A stretch of DNA of 12,971 nucleotides from Aliarcobacter sp. (lineage in GTDB: Bacteria; Campylobacterota; Campylobacteria; Campylobacterales; Arcobacteraceae): contig JAGOHQ010000009.1 of the NCBI GenBank assembly GCA_017996075.1, positions 1-12,971 on the forward strand, in the 5' to 3' direction. Made by a program: the position numbers and the translations under genes. Below are positions 1 through 7,253 of this stretch, in pieces; the first letter of the stretch is position 1, and every line of letters begins with the position of its first letter. The notes beneath the pieces are model-generated. The model ran no database searches. It was not told the DNA's origin and worked only from the letters and a program-made list of their open reading frames with translations.

Positions 1-867
1 TTGAGTTTTGATTTAAAACTTATAGGATTGATTTTTATAGTTTTACTATTTTTTGCTTCAAACTCAATTTTAGCTAGAATGGCTATTTTTACACAAAATA
101 TTGATGCTTTTTCTTTTACTTTTGTAAGAATTATATCTGCTATGTTTGTTCTTTTAGTTATATATTTTTATAAAAATAAAAACCTAAAAATATCTCTAAA
201 AACTAACTATCTTAGCGGATTTATGTTTTTTTTATACGCAATTTGTTTTTCATACTCATATATAAATATGGCTGCTGGTATTGGAACTTTGATTTTATTT
301 GCAGTTGTTCAACTAACTATGATTATTTTAGCTCTATTTTTAAATGAGAAATTAACCTTAAAAAAAATTATTGGAATAGCTATAGCTTTTGCTGGATTAA
401 TATATCTTTTATATCCAAAAGATGATTTTACAATATCATATTTTCACGCCTTTTTGATGTTTTTAGCTGGAATTGGTTGGGCAATTTTTAGTGTCCTTGG
501 AAAAAAATCAAACAATGCAACTTTAAATGCAACTGATAGTTTTGTTAAAGCTTTTATTTTTACAATATTGTTTGCTATTTTTTATCTTTTCTTTTTTGGA
601 AATAGTCTTAAAATAGATTTTTATACTTTTATTTTATCAACTCTTTCAGGCTCAATAACAACTGCTTTTGGAGTATTTATTTGGTATGCAATTTTACCAA
701 AAATTCAGATTATGACTGCAAGTATAGTTCAGTTAATAGTACCAATAATAGCGATAGTTTTAAGTATTGTTTTTCTTAATGAACTTTTTACTTTCGAACT
801 TTTTATTTCTACTGTTACTATACTTTTAGGAATTTTTATAGCTTTATATAAAAAAAGAAAAACTTAA
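1..867 (+). CDS. EamA/DMT-family inner-membrane permease
   Basis: A very hydrophobic 288-residue protein with about ten predicted membrane helices and two tandem EamA-like halves (about residues 7-138 and 148-285), the usual length and plan of the drug/metabolite transporter superfamily. It is expected to export or import a small metabolite across the inner membrane; the substrate cannot be read from sequence. The short basic tail (KKRKT) fits a cytoplasmic C-terminus. The reading frame opens with TTG at the first base of the window, so the ribosome binding site is not visible. The length suggests that TTG is the real start, but an upstream start outside the window cannot be excluded. Its TAA stop overlaps the stop of the facing AEC transporter gene. 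Family assignment is firm; function within the family is unknown. Confidence 0.85.
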   Translation: MSFDLKLIGLIFIVLLFFASNSILARMAIFTQNIDAFSFTFVRIISAMFVLLVIYFYKNKNLKISLKTNYLSGFMFFLYAICFSYSYINMAAGIGTLILFAVVQLTMIILALFLNEKLTLKKIIGIAIAFAGLIYLLYPKDDFTISYFHAFLMFLAGIGWAIFSVLGKKSNNATLNATDSFVKAFIFTILFAIFYLFFFGNSLKIDFYTFILSTLSGSITTAFGVFIWYAILPKIQIMTASIVQLIVPIIAIVLSIVFLNELFTFELFISTVTILLGIFIALYKKRKT

Positions 868-1787
868 TTCATATAAAAATATAAAACTAATGGAATATAA
901 AATAGTGATATAACAGTTGAGATAAACAAAGCCACACTCATAATTTGTGGTTTTACATTTAGTAAAGTGGCTACTGTTACAGTATTTCCAGCAAGTGGTA
1001 CAATAGAAAATAAAAACATAACAGTGTATAAACCATCATTTAAAAAGTGAATATAGTTTTTGTCTATAAATATAAAGATTAATATACAAACAGGCCAAAC
1101 AACAAATTTTATAAACATAGCATAAGATATAAATTTTATATCAAAAGAGCTATCAAATCGAACTTTTTCAAGTCCCATTCCTACAATCATCATACCTAAG
1201 ATTGTATAAGCACCTTTTATATATTCATTATAGTTCACAAATATTTCGGGTAGTTTTATCTCACATAAATTAAATATAACTCCTAAAATAAAAGCATATA
1301 AAACTGGAAGTTTAAGCATTTTTAAGAGGCTTTGTTTTGCACTAAAATTCCCTTTAGCAGTAATATAGTATCCAACAGAATTTTGATACAAAAGTGAAGC
1401 TAAAACAGTAAATATAAAAACATCAACCATATTTGGTTCTAAAAATAGTATTGCAAGTGGAATTCCTATATTTCCTGTATTTCCTGTAGAAGTACTAAAA
1501 GCTAATAAATTTGCACTGTTATCGTTATAAACTCTTTTAAAATATGCCAAAAGAGTAAAACTCAAAATTGAGCTAAAAATAAAGAAAAATAGTGGTAAAG
1601 ATAAAGTTGCAGCACTTAAATTTATATTTATAGTTGCTGTAAAAATAATTAGTGGTGATAATAAAAAAAGTAAGATTTTCGCAACAGTTTCTTTATCGCA
1701 TTTAAGTAGATATGTGCTTAAAAATCCTAAAATAATACTTATGTATAAAGGGATTATTTTTCCTAATAGAGTAAAAAAGATCGACAA
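864..1787 (-). CDS. AEC-family (auxin efflux carrier-like) membrane transporter
   Basis: A 307-residue integral membrane protein with about ten hydrophobic segments, matching the Mem_trans/AEC family, whose bacterial members include permeases for malate and other organic acids. Visible family marks are the GN-rich segment at residues 102-110 (GNTGNIGIP) in the first half and PLAGN at 264-268 in the second, which resemble the paired helix breaks of this fold. The start is TTG at 1785-1787. It is supported by a GAGGA Shine-Dalgarno sequence seven bases upstream, and the protein length is normal for the family. It lies 96 bases downstream of the biotin carboxylase gene on the same strand, but a hairpin and a possible promoter lie between them, so it may be a separate unit. 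Substrate is unknown. Confidence 0.85.
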   Translation of the reverse strand: MSIFFTLLGKIIPLYISIILGFLSTYLLKCDKETVAKILLFLLSPLIIFTATININLSAATLSLPLFFFIFSSILSFTLLAYFKRVYNDNSANLLAFSTSTGNTGNIGIPLAILFLEPNMVDVFIFTVLASLLYQNSVGYYITAKGNFSAKQSLLKMLKLPVLYAFILGVIFNLCEIKLPEIFVNYNEYIKGAYTILGMMIVGMGLEKVRFDSSFDIKFISYAMFIKFVVWPVCILIFIFIDKNYIHFLNDGLYTVMFLFSIVPLAGNTVTVATLLNVKPQIMSVALFISTVISLFYIPLVLYFYMN

Positions 1788-1794
1788 AACAATA

Positions 1795-1799
1795 TCCTC
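1795..1799 (-). promoter_or_regulatory. Shine-Dalgarno supporting the TTG start of the AEC transporter
   Basis: On the minus strand the sequence reads GAGGA, followed by a seven-base spacer and then TTG. This spacing is ideal and supports the non-ATG start. Confidence 0.65.
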
Positions 1800-1815
1800 A
1801 AATTAATTTTTTGGA

Positions 1816-1821
1816 ATTATA
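1816..1821 (-). promoter_or_regulatory. Possible -10 element for the AEC transporter
   Basis: A perfect TATAAT on the minus strand, about 29 bases before the TTG start. A weak -35 match (TCTACA, 18-base spacer, 1840-1845) lies inside the edge of the preceding hairpin. In such AT-rich DNA TATAAT occurs by chance, so this is a candidate only. Confidence 0.35.
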
Positions 1822-1842
1822 TATTATTGAAGCTTTATGTGT

Positions 1843-1874
1843 AGATGCTAAGAAGCTTTAACTTCTTAGTATCT
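1843..1874 (-). terminator. Hairpin downstream of the biotin carboxylase gene
   Basis: Two 13-base arms (1843-1855 and 1862-1874) around a six-base loop form a stem with one imperfect pair. That pair is G-U if read on the plus strand and A-C on the minus strand. It starts 10 bases after the carboxylase stop codon, as expected for a terminator or 3'-end-stabilising hairpin. No long T-tract follows on the minus strand, so termination may be partial and the AEC gene could receive read-through. Confidence 0.55.
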
Positions 1875-1883
1875 TTAAATTAT

Positions 1884-3335
1884 TTAGTGTCTTGTTGCTA
1901 TATTTTTCGAGTTAATCGTAGCTATTAATTTTTTAAGATTTTCGATTTTTACTTCTTCTTCTTTCATATTATCTTCACTATTTAAAGTGAAAATATCCAT
2001 TTTTTTATCAAGGTAATTTGTCGTAAATTTACCATCTTTAAAATCTTGATCTCTAACTATTTCTCTATGAAGTGGAATGTTTGTTGGGAAACCTTCGATA
2101 TAGAATTCATCTAAAGCTCTTTTTGCTTTTTTTACACAACCTTCCCAGTCTAAAGCCCAAACGATTAGTTTTCCAACCATTGAATCATAGTTTGGTGGAA
2201 CTTTATATCCTGTATAAAGTGCAGAATCTAGTCTAACTCCTGGTCCTCCTGGTGTTAAGTATTTTTCAACAGTTCCAACAGATGGCATAAATCCTTTTAG
2301 AGGATTTTCAGCATTTATTCTAAACTCAATAGAGTAACCCCTAAAATTAATCTCTTCTTGTAAGAAAATCATTTTACTACCTTCTGCAATTTGAATCATT
2401 CTTTGAATAATATCAACTCCAGTAATAGTTTCAGTTACAGGATGCTCAACTTGAACTCTTGTATTCATCTCAATAAAGTAAATATTGTCATCTGGATCAA
2501 GTAAGAATTCAACTGTTCCAACACTTTCATATCCTAGTTTGAACATAGCTTTTGTAGCAATTCTATATAACTCTTTTCTAGCTTCATTATTTAATAGTGG
2601 AGATGGAGCTATTTCAATAACTTTTTGGTGTCTTCTTTGAATAGAACAATCTCTTTCACCTAGGTGTAAAACATTTCCATATTTATCAGCAATAACTTGA
2701 ATTTCTATATGTCTTGGATTTTCAACATATTTTTCAATAAATGCTTCACCACGACCGAAATATTTTTTTGCTTCATTTGAGGCACTTTCAAATAGTTCTT
2801 TAAAGTCTTTTTCTTCTCTTACTATTCTCATTCCTCTTCCACCACCACCAAATGCAGCTTTGATAATTACAGGAAAACCAATCTCTTTTGCAATTCTTGC
2901 ACCCTCTTCAATATCAGTAATTGGCTCATCAGTACCTTCAAGAACTGGAACACCAACTTTTTTCATAGCAACTTTAGATGCCATTTTATCACCAAAAAGT
3001 TCTATATGTTCTGGTTTTGGACCAATAAAGATAAGTCCATTTTCTTCACAAGCTCTAGCAAAATCAGCATTTTCACTTAAAAATCCATATCCAGGGTGGA
3101 TTGCATCACAATCAGATTTTTTAGCAATAGATATGATTTTTTCATAGTCTAAATATGCTTGAACAACATCTCCCATAATTGGATAACACTCATCTGCTTT
3201 TCTTACCCAAATACCTTCAATATCTACTTCAGAAAATACTGCAACACTTTTAATTTCAAGCTCTTTACAAGCTCTTATTATTCGTAGCGCAATCTCTCCT
3301 CTATTTGCAATAAGTACTTTATTAATTTTTTTCAT
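1884..3335 (-). CDS. pycA: Biotin carboxylase subunit: acetyl-CoA/pyruvate carboxylase subunit A (AccC/PycA family)
   Basis: ATP-dependent carboxylation of biotin on a partner biotin carrier protein. The 483-residue protein has the biotin carboxylase N-domain (about 5-115, with ANRGEIA and HPGYGFLSEN), an ATP-grasp domain (about 116-325) and the C-terminal domain (about 337-445). Glycine loop GGGGRG is at 163-168. Residues matching the E. coli AccC active site are present: Lys117, Lys159, Glu289, Asn291, Arg293, Gln295, Glu297 and Arg339. There is no biotinyl (MKM) domain. An acidic/lysine-rich tail of about 35 residues makes it longer than E. coli AccC (449). Length and N-terminal wording resemble the separate subunit A of pyruvate carboxylase in Campylobacter (PycA) more than fatty-acid AccC, so I favour anaplerotic CO2 fixation. 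No carboxyltransferase or carrier gene is nearby to settle this. It starts at ATG with an AAGGTG ribosome binding site. Confidence 0.92.
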   Translation of the reverse strand: MKKINKVLIANRGEIALRIIRACKELEIKSVAVFSEVDIEGIWVRKADECYPIMGDVVQAYLDYEKIISIAKKSDCDAIHPGYGFLSENADFARACEENGLIFIGPKPEHIELFGDKMASKVAMKKVGVPVLEGTDEPITDIEEGARIAKEIGFPVIIKAAFGGGGRGMRIVREEKDFKELFESASNEAKKYFGRGEAFIEKYVENPRHIEIQVIADKYGNVLHLGERDCSIQRRHQKVIEIAPSPLLNNEARKELYRIATKAMFKLGYESVGTVEFLLDPDDNIYFIEMNTRVQVEHPVTETITGVDIIQRMIQIAEGSKMIFLQEEINFRGYSIEFRINAENPLKGFMPSVGTVEKYLTPGGPGVRLDSALYTGYKVPPNYDSMVGKLIVWALDWEGCVKKAKRALDEFYIEGFPTNIPLHREIVRDQDFKDGKFTTNYLDKKMDIFTLNSEDNMKEEEVKIENLKKLIATINSKNIATRH

Positions 3336-3353
3336 ATACTCACCTTTTAAAAT

Positions 3354-3359
3354 TTTATA
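3354..3359 (-). promoter_or_regulatory. Candidate -10 element for the biotin carboxylase gene
   Basis: TATAAA on the minus strand lies 18 bases before the ATG, giving a very short 5' leader that still contains the AAGGTG ribosome binding site. No clear -35 is seen, which is common in Campylobacterota promoters. Confidence 0.4.
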
Positions 3360-3442
3360 CCGAGATTTTAGGGTATTTTTTTGATTTATTCTTCTTAATT
3401 TTTGTTAATTTAATAGTTGGATATTGCTAATATTATTGAATA

Positions 3443-3477
3443 AAAAAATCTTTAGCTAACAAAACTAAAGATTTTTT
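3443..3477 (-). terminator. Rho-independent terminator of the SUF operon
   Basis: A perfect 13-base-pair stem (arms 3443-3455 and 3465-3477) with a nine-base loop, beginning 19 bases after the sufT stop. On the minus strand the T-tract (seven Ts) directly follows and merges with the stem. The symmetric A/T edges mean it could also stop transcription arriving on the plus strand. It separates the operon from the biotin carboxylase gene and its promoter. Confidence 0.85.
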
Positions 3478-3496
3478 ATTGAATTAGGAATTTATA

Positions 3497-3847
3497 TTAC
3501 CAAGAAATAGCAGCTCCACTAGCTCCCATAACTTCTTTTGCCTCTTCACTCATCATATGCATTTCCCAAACAGGTTCGAAAACTAGATTTACTTTTGCTT
3601 CATCAACTTCATCAACAGCCATAGCAACATATCTTACTTGCTCAAGCAGACTATCTGCAACTGGACAAGCTGGACTTGTAAGAGTCATGTCTATTTCGCA
3701 AAATAGATAGTTTTCTCTCTCTTCTAGTTCTATGTTGTAAATTAGCCCCAAACTATAAATATCTACAGGGATTTCAGGGTCATAAACCTTTTTTAGATTT
3801 TCTATAATTTTTTCTTTTATTGCATCTTTATTAAAAATTCCACTCAC
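3497..3847 (-). CDS. sufT: SufT: MIP18/DUF59-family iron-sulfur maturation protein
   Basis: A 116-residue single-domain MIP18-family protein (formerly DUF59). It shows the DPEIP motif at 23-27, the SPACP segment with the conserved reactive Cys61, and a C-terminal EPVWEMHMMSEEAK-like stretch at 91-104. SufT proteins help mature iron-sulfur proteins, probably in cluster transfer to apo-targets, and act in the cytoplasm. The start is GTG at 3845-3847, supported by AAGGA upstream at normal spacing. It is the last gene of the operon, 15 bases after sufE and 19 bases before the terminator hairpin, which ties it to the SUF pathway rather than to phenylacetate degradation (PaaD relatives) or to Mrp/ApbC. 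Confidence 0.9.
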   Translation of the reverse strand: MSGIFNKDAIKEKIIENLKKVYDPEIPVDIYSLGLIYNIELEERENYLFCEIDMTLTSPACPVADSLLEQVRYVAMAVDEVDEAKVNLVFEPVWEMHMMSEEAKEVMGASGAAISW

Positions 3848-3862
3848 AATTTATCCTTTTAC

Positions 3863-4270
3863 TTAAGCTTTTAAAGCATATTCTTTTATTTTTTTAATCA
3901 TTCCAATAACCCCACTTTGTCTATTTGGAGTTATAACTTCACTTAGTCCTAGTTCTCTTACTATATCCATATCAACATTTTTTAACTCTTCTATTGTAGA
4001 GTTTGAGAAAATTTCTAAAATAATATAAACTAAACCTTTTACAATTATCGCATCACTAGTGCCTTTAAAAATTAGTTTGTCATCTTTTTTTTCACAAATT
4101 AACCAAACTTGAGAAGTACAACCGTGTACTAAATTTTCAGGAATTTGGTTTTTTTCATCAAAAGGTGGTAGTTTTTTTCCTAAATCGATAATATATTCAT
4201 ATTTTGCCAACTCTTCATCAAAAAAATCTAAATCCTCTTTTATATTCTCTAATCTTTTTTCTATACTCAT
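3863..4270 (-). CDS. sufE: SufE: sulfur-acceptor protein for SufS
   Basis: A 135-residue SufE-family protein. It takes persulfide sulfur from the active-site cysteine of SufS, raises SufS turnover and hands the sulfur to SufB. The hallmark HGCTSQVW segment places the acceptor at Cys51, the same number as in E. coli SufE, and length is typical. A lone second cysteine (Cys59) is not the conserved one. The ATG start is three bases after the sufS stop, and its ribosome binding site (AAGGG) lies inside the 3' end of sufS, so translation is probably coupled. The separate SufE fits with a SufS of the type that needs an activator. Confidence 0.93.
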   Translation of the reverse strand: MSIEKRLENIKEDLDFFDEELAKYEYIIDLGKKLPPFDEKNQIPENLVHGCTSQVWLICEKKDDKLIFKGTSDAIIVKGLVYIILEIFSNSTIEELKNVDMDIVRELGLSEVITPNRQSGVIGMIKKIKEYALKA

Positions 4271-4273
4271 TTT

Positions 4274-5461
4274 TTAACCCTTCAACATACTTAATGCTTT
4301 TTTTAGTGCAACAATAAGCTTATCTATATCTTCAAAATCATTGTAAAATGCAAGACTTACTCTAATTGTTCCTTTTATCCCAAGTTTTTTCATAATTGGT
4401 TGAGCACAATGATGTCCAACTCTAAGAGCAACTTTTAGTTTATCAAGAAGTATTGAAATATCATCATGCATTATACCTTTGAAGTTAAAACTTCGAGTTC
4501 CACTACAATCTTTTAAATCGTTATAAAAAATTATATCAGGAAGCTTTTTTAACTCATTATCAAGATACTCTAAAAGCTCTTTTTTTCTACTTTGTATTGT
4601 TTCATATCCAATATTTTCGATATATTTTAAAGCCTCTTTAAAAGCAATCACACCAGCAATATTTTGTGTTCCTGCTTCAAACTTATATGGAGAGTTTAAA
4701 AAAGTAGTTCCCTCTTTAAAATCAACACTGTTTATAACAGCTCCCCCTGTTTGATAAGGTTTTACACTTTCAAAAAACTTCTCTTTTATATAAATAGCTC
4801 CAACTCCTGTTGGACCAAAAGTTTTATGTCCTGAGATTGCAAAAAAATCACAATCAAGTTCTTGTACATCTATTTTAAAACTACTTAAACTTTGGGCTCC
4901 ATCAATCATTACTACACAGCCATAATCATGAGCCATAGAGATTATTTTTTTGATATCGTGAACTTTTCCAAAAGCATTTGTAACATGAGCAATACTTACA
5001 AAAGAGTTTGGATTCTTTTTCAAAATCTCTTCAAAATGTTCAAAATCAAAATCTAAGTTTTCGTTACAGTTTACAACTTCAAGTCCAGAGTTTAAAAATC
5101 TTCCTTGCATATGCCAAGGTACAATATTTGCATGATGCTCTAAGCTTGAGATAATAACTGTTTTAAACATATATGCAAAAGATGAAGCTATGAAATTTAT
5201 ACTTTCAGTTACACCTTTTGTAAAAATTATCTCCTCTTTTTTACTTGCATTTATAAATTTTTGTAAAACTTCTCTTGTATTTTCAAACTCAGTTGTGGCA
5301 TGAGCAGCATCTCCAAAACCACTTCTATGAGTGTTTGAACAGTATTTTGTGTAGTATTCAACTGTTGCATCAATTACACTTTGTGGTTTTTGAGTTGTAG
5401 CTCCACTATCCAAATATACAGTGTTTGAATTTGTAAAGTATGGAAAATCTTTTTTATACAT
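4274..5461 (-). CDS. sufS: SufS: group II cysteine desulfurase
   Basis: A pyridoxal-phosphate enzyme that converts L-cysteine to L-alanine and leaves a persulfide for iron-sulfur cluster assembly. The 395-residue class V aminotransferase fold shows the expected residues. His109 (in LEHHAN) stacks on the cofactor. Asp187 (in MIDGAQ) contacts the pyridine nitrogen. Lys213 (in SGHKTFGPTG) forms the Schiff base. Cys352 in RVGHHCAQP is the catalytic cysteine and defines group II (SufS/CsdA). NifS/IscS enzymes, which most Helicobacter and Campylobacter relatives use, carry a different cysteine loop. The ATG lies one base after the sufD stop, with no strong ribosome binding site of its own, so translational coupling to sufD is likely. 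Confidence 0.95.
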   Translation of the reverse strand: MYKKDFPYFTNSNTVYLDSGATTQKPQSVIDATVEYYTKYCSNTHRSGFGDAAHATTEFENTREVLQKFINASKKEEIIFTKGVTESINFIASSFAYMFKTVIISSLEHHANIVPWHMQGRFLNSGLEVVNCNENLDFDFEHFEEILKKNPNSFVSIAHVTNAFGKVHDIKKIISMAHDYGCVVMIDGAQSLSSFKIDVQELDCDFFAISGHKTFGPTGVGAIYIKEKFFESVKPYQTGGAVINSVDFKEGTTFLNSPYKFEAGTQNIAGVIAFKEALKYIENIGYETIQSRKKELLEYLDNELKKLPDIIFYNDLKDCSGTRSFNFKGIMHDDISILLDKLKVALRVGHHCAQPIMKKLGIKGTIRVSLAFYNDFEDIDKLIVALKKALSMLKG

Positions 5462-5462
5462 C

Positions 5463-6491
5463 TTATATAAAACTCTCTTTTTTGTACTCTTCTAAGAACT
5501 CTTTTATCTTTTCATCTTTTATACTATTTTTTATTGAGTTTTCAAAAGCTTCAAGTAGCATTTCATATGATTTCTCTTTGCTTATACCTCTTGCTTGAAG
5601 ATATAAAAGCTGCTCTTTATTTAAAGTTCCTGTTGTTGTTCCATGGCTAGCTTCAAGTTCATCTATAAATATTTCAAGAAATGGTTGAGCAAAAATAACT
5701 GCATCATCACTTAGAAGTATTGAGTTACAGTTTTGGAAAGCTTTTGAATAAAGTCCAGTTTGTGTAACTATTGATCTGATTTTTACAACTGCTCGACTTT
5801 TATCAAGAAGTGAATTTTTATAATTTATATTACTTCTTGAGCTTTGATTGTTGTGAGTTGTTTTTACTAAAGTTGAACTATTTGCACTATTTCTTAGTTT
5901 ATTTAAACCATTTAACTCATAATTTACTTCTAAGCTGTCAATTTTATTTTCAAAACTATTTACACAAAATCCATCTCCAAACTCAAAGTTTGAGATTTCT
6001 AAATTTGATTTATCATCTTGTTTTGCTTTACAAGAGAAGATTAAAGAGTTAGAAATACTTATATCTTGAATTTTTACATATTCTAAAGATGAATTTTTTT
6101 CAACTTCTATAGTTCTATTTGCCAAAATTGTTGAGTTATTTAAGTTAGAAGTAAAAACTTCAATGACAGATGCTTTTACTCCTTCTTTTACATTTATTAA
6201 AAGATTATTTGTATATAGAGTTTCGCTATTTTTTAACTTATTTACAATAATTAAAGGTTTCTCTAAATTTTCTGATATTGTTAAAACTCTTTTACTGTTA
6301 TCAAAACTATTTGCTATAGAAAATAGTTTTGAATCATAAACTTCATCATCTTTTATAGATTCTAAATCAAGAGCAAAATTCAAAGTTTTATGCTCTTTAA
6401 AATCAAAATCAAAAAGTGAAGTAAAATCTATTTTTAAAAACTCTTCTTCTTTTTTTTGTGGAAGATTTATATTTAGATTAGCTATTTGCAT
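5463..6491 (-). CDS. sufD: SufD: Fe-S assembly scaffold subunit (short, divergent)
   Basis: Partner of SufB in the SufBC2D complex, needed for iron acquisition and cluster assembly. The 342-residue protein is recognisable mainly by its C-terminal third. There the beta-helix core ends in APxLEI-like and ASHGTTTG segments, with His283 in the position of the important E. coli SufD histidine, followed by LYLQARGIS and a helical tail. The N-terminal 200 residues are rich in Asn, Ser, Lys and Asp and only weakly SufD-like. The protein is some 80 residues shorter than E. coli SufD (423). The frame is intact. Its ATG lies within the last 14 bases of sufC, with AGGA seven bases upstream inside sufC, which is a coupled arrangement. 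Position between sufC and sufS supports the call. Confidence 0.9.
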   Translation of the reverse strand: MQIANLNINLPQKKEEEFLKIDFTSLFDFDFKEHKTLNFALDLESIKDDEVYDSKLFSIANSFDNSKRVLTISENLEKPLIIVNKLKNSETLYTNNLLINVKEGVKASVIEVFTSNLNNSTILANRTIEVEKNSSLEYVKIQDISISNSLIFSCKAKQDDKSNLEISNFEFGDGFCVNSFENKIDSLEVNYELNGLNKLRNSANSSTLVKTTHNNQSSRSNINYKNSLLDKSRAVVKIRSIVTQTGLYSKAFQNCNSILLSDDAVIFAQPFLEIFIDELEASHGTTTGTLNKEQLLYLQARGISKEKSYEMLLEAFENSIKNSIKDEKIKEFLEEYKKESFI

Positions 6492-7251
6492 TATTTATTC
6501 CTAATGCTTCAAAACCTTTCTCATCTAGTTCTAAAGCTAAACTATAATCTCCAGTTTTAGCAATTTTTCCATCACTTAAAATATGTACAAAATCAGGTTT
6601 TATAAGCTCTAAAAGTCTGTCATAGTGAGTTATCATTAAAATAGATTTTTTACCATCAAGCATTGAGTTTATAACATTTGCAACAATTTTGATAGCATCA
6701 ACATCAAGACCACTATCTATCTCATCTAGCATTATTAAATCTGGATTTAGCATTAGAAGTTGTACAAGTTCATTTCTTTTTTTCTCTCCACCACTAAAGC
6801 CATCGTTTAAATCTCTTTGTAATAGTTTTCTATCAATGTCAAATTTATTTGTCTCTTCTTTTACAAGCTTTAAAAATTCCATCGCATCAAGCTCTTCTTT
6901 ACCCTCATAAGCTCTTTTTGCGTTCATAGCAGTTCTTAAAAAGTAGCTATTGTTTACTCCAGCAACTTCCACAGGACTTTGAAAACTCATAAAAATACCT
7001 TCATTTGCTCTAGTTGTTACATCCATTTGCAGTAAATCTTTCTTTTTAAATGTAATTTTTCCACTTACAACTTCACAGTCATAATGAGCTGCAAGTGTTT
7101 TAACTAAAGTAGATTTTCCAGCTCCATTTACACCCATTAAAGCGTGAATTTCACCCTCTTTAATCTCTAAATTTAATCCTTTTAAAATCTCATTCTCATT
7201 TATACTAACTTTTAAATCTTCAATTTTTAATAATGTATTTTTTGTACTCAT
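6478..7251 (-). CDS. sufC: SufC: ABC-type ATPase of the SufBCD complex
   Basis: A cytoplasmic, non-transporter ABC ATPase that binds SufB and SufD and uses ATP hydrolysis to remodel the scaffold. All motifs are present in 257 residues: Walker A GVNGAGKST at 40-48, Q-loop Gln91 (SFQSP), signature FSGGEKKRNE at 152-161, Walker B DLIMLDE at 171-177 with the SufC-typical EIDSGLD, and H-loop His209 (ITHYDR). Length is normal for SufC, with no membrane domain. The ATG is two bases after the sufB stop, and the 3' end overlaps sufD by 14 bases, so the three complex subunits are translated from tightly linked frames. Confidence 0.97.
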   Translation of the reverse strand: MSTKNTLLKIEDLKVSINENEILKGLNLEIKEGEIHALMGVNGAGKSTLVKTLAAHYDCEVVSGKITFKKKDLLQMDVTTRANEGIFMSFQSPVEVAGVNNSYFLRTAMNAKRAYEGKEELDAMEFLKLVKEETNKFDIDRKLLQRDLNDGFSGGEKKRNELVQLLMLNPDLIMLDEIDSGLDVDAIKIVANVINSMLDGKKSILMITHYDRLLELIKPDFVHILSDGKIAKTGDYSLALELDEKGFEALGINNANS

Positions 7252-7253
7252 AA

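Noticed and set aside
2860..3147. Open frame on the plus strand inside the biotin carboxylase gene
   Set aside because: It lies entirely opposite a highly conserved enzyme region, its translation is low-complexity and resembles no family, and no ribosome binding site stands out.
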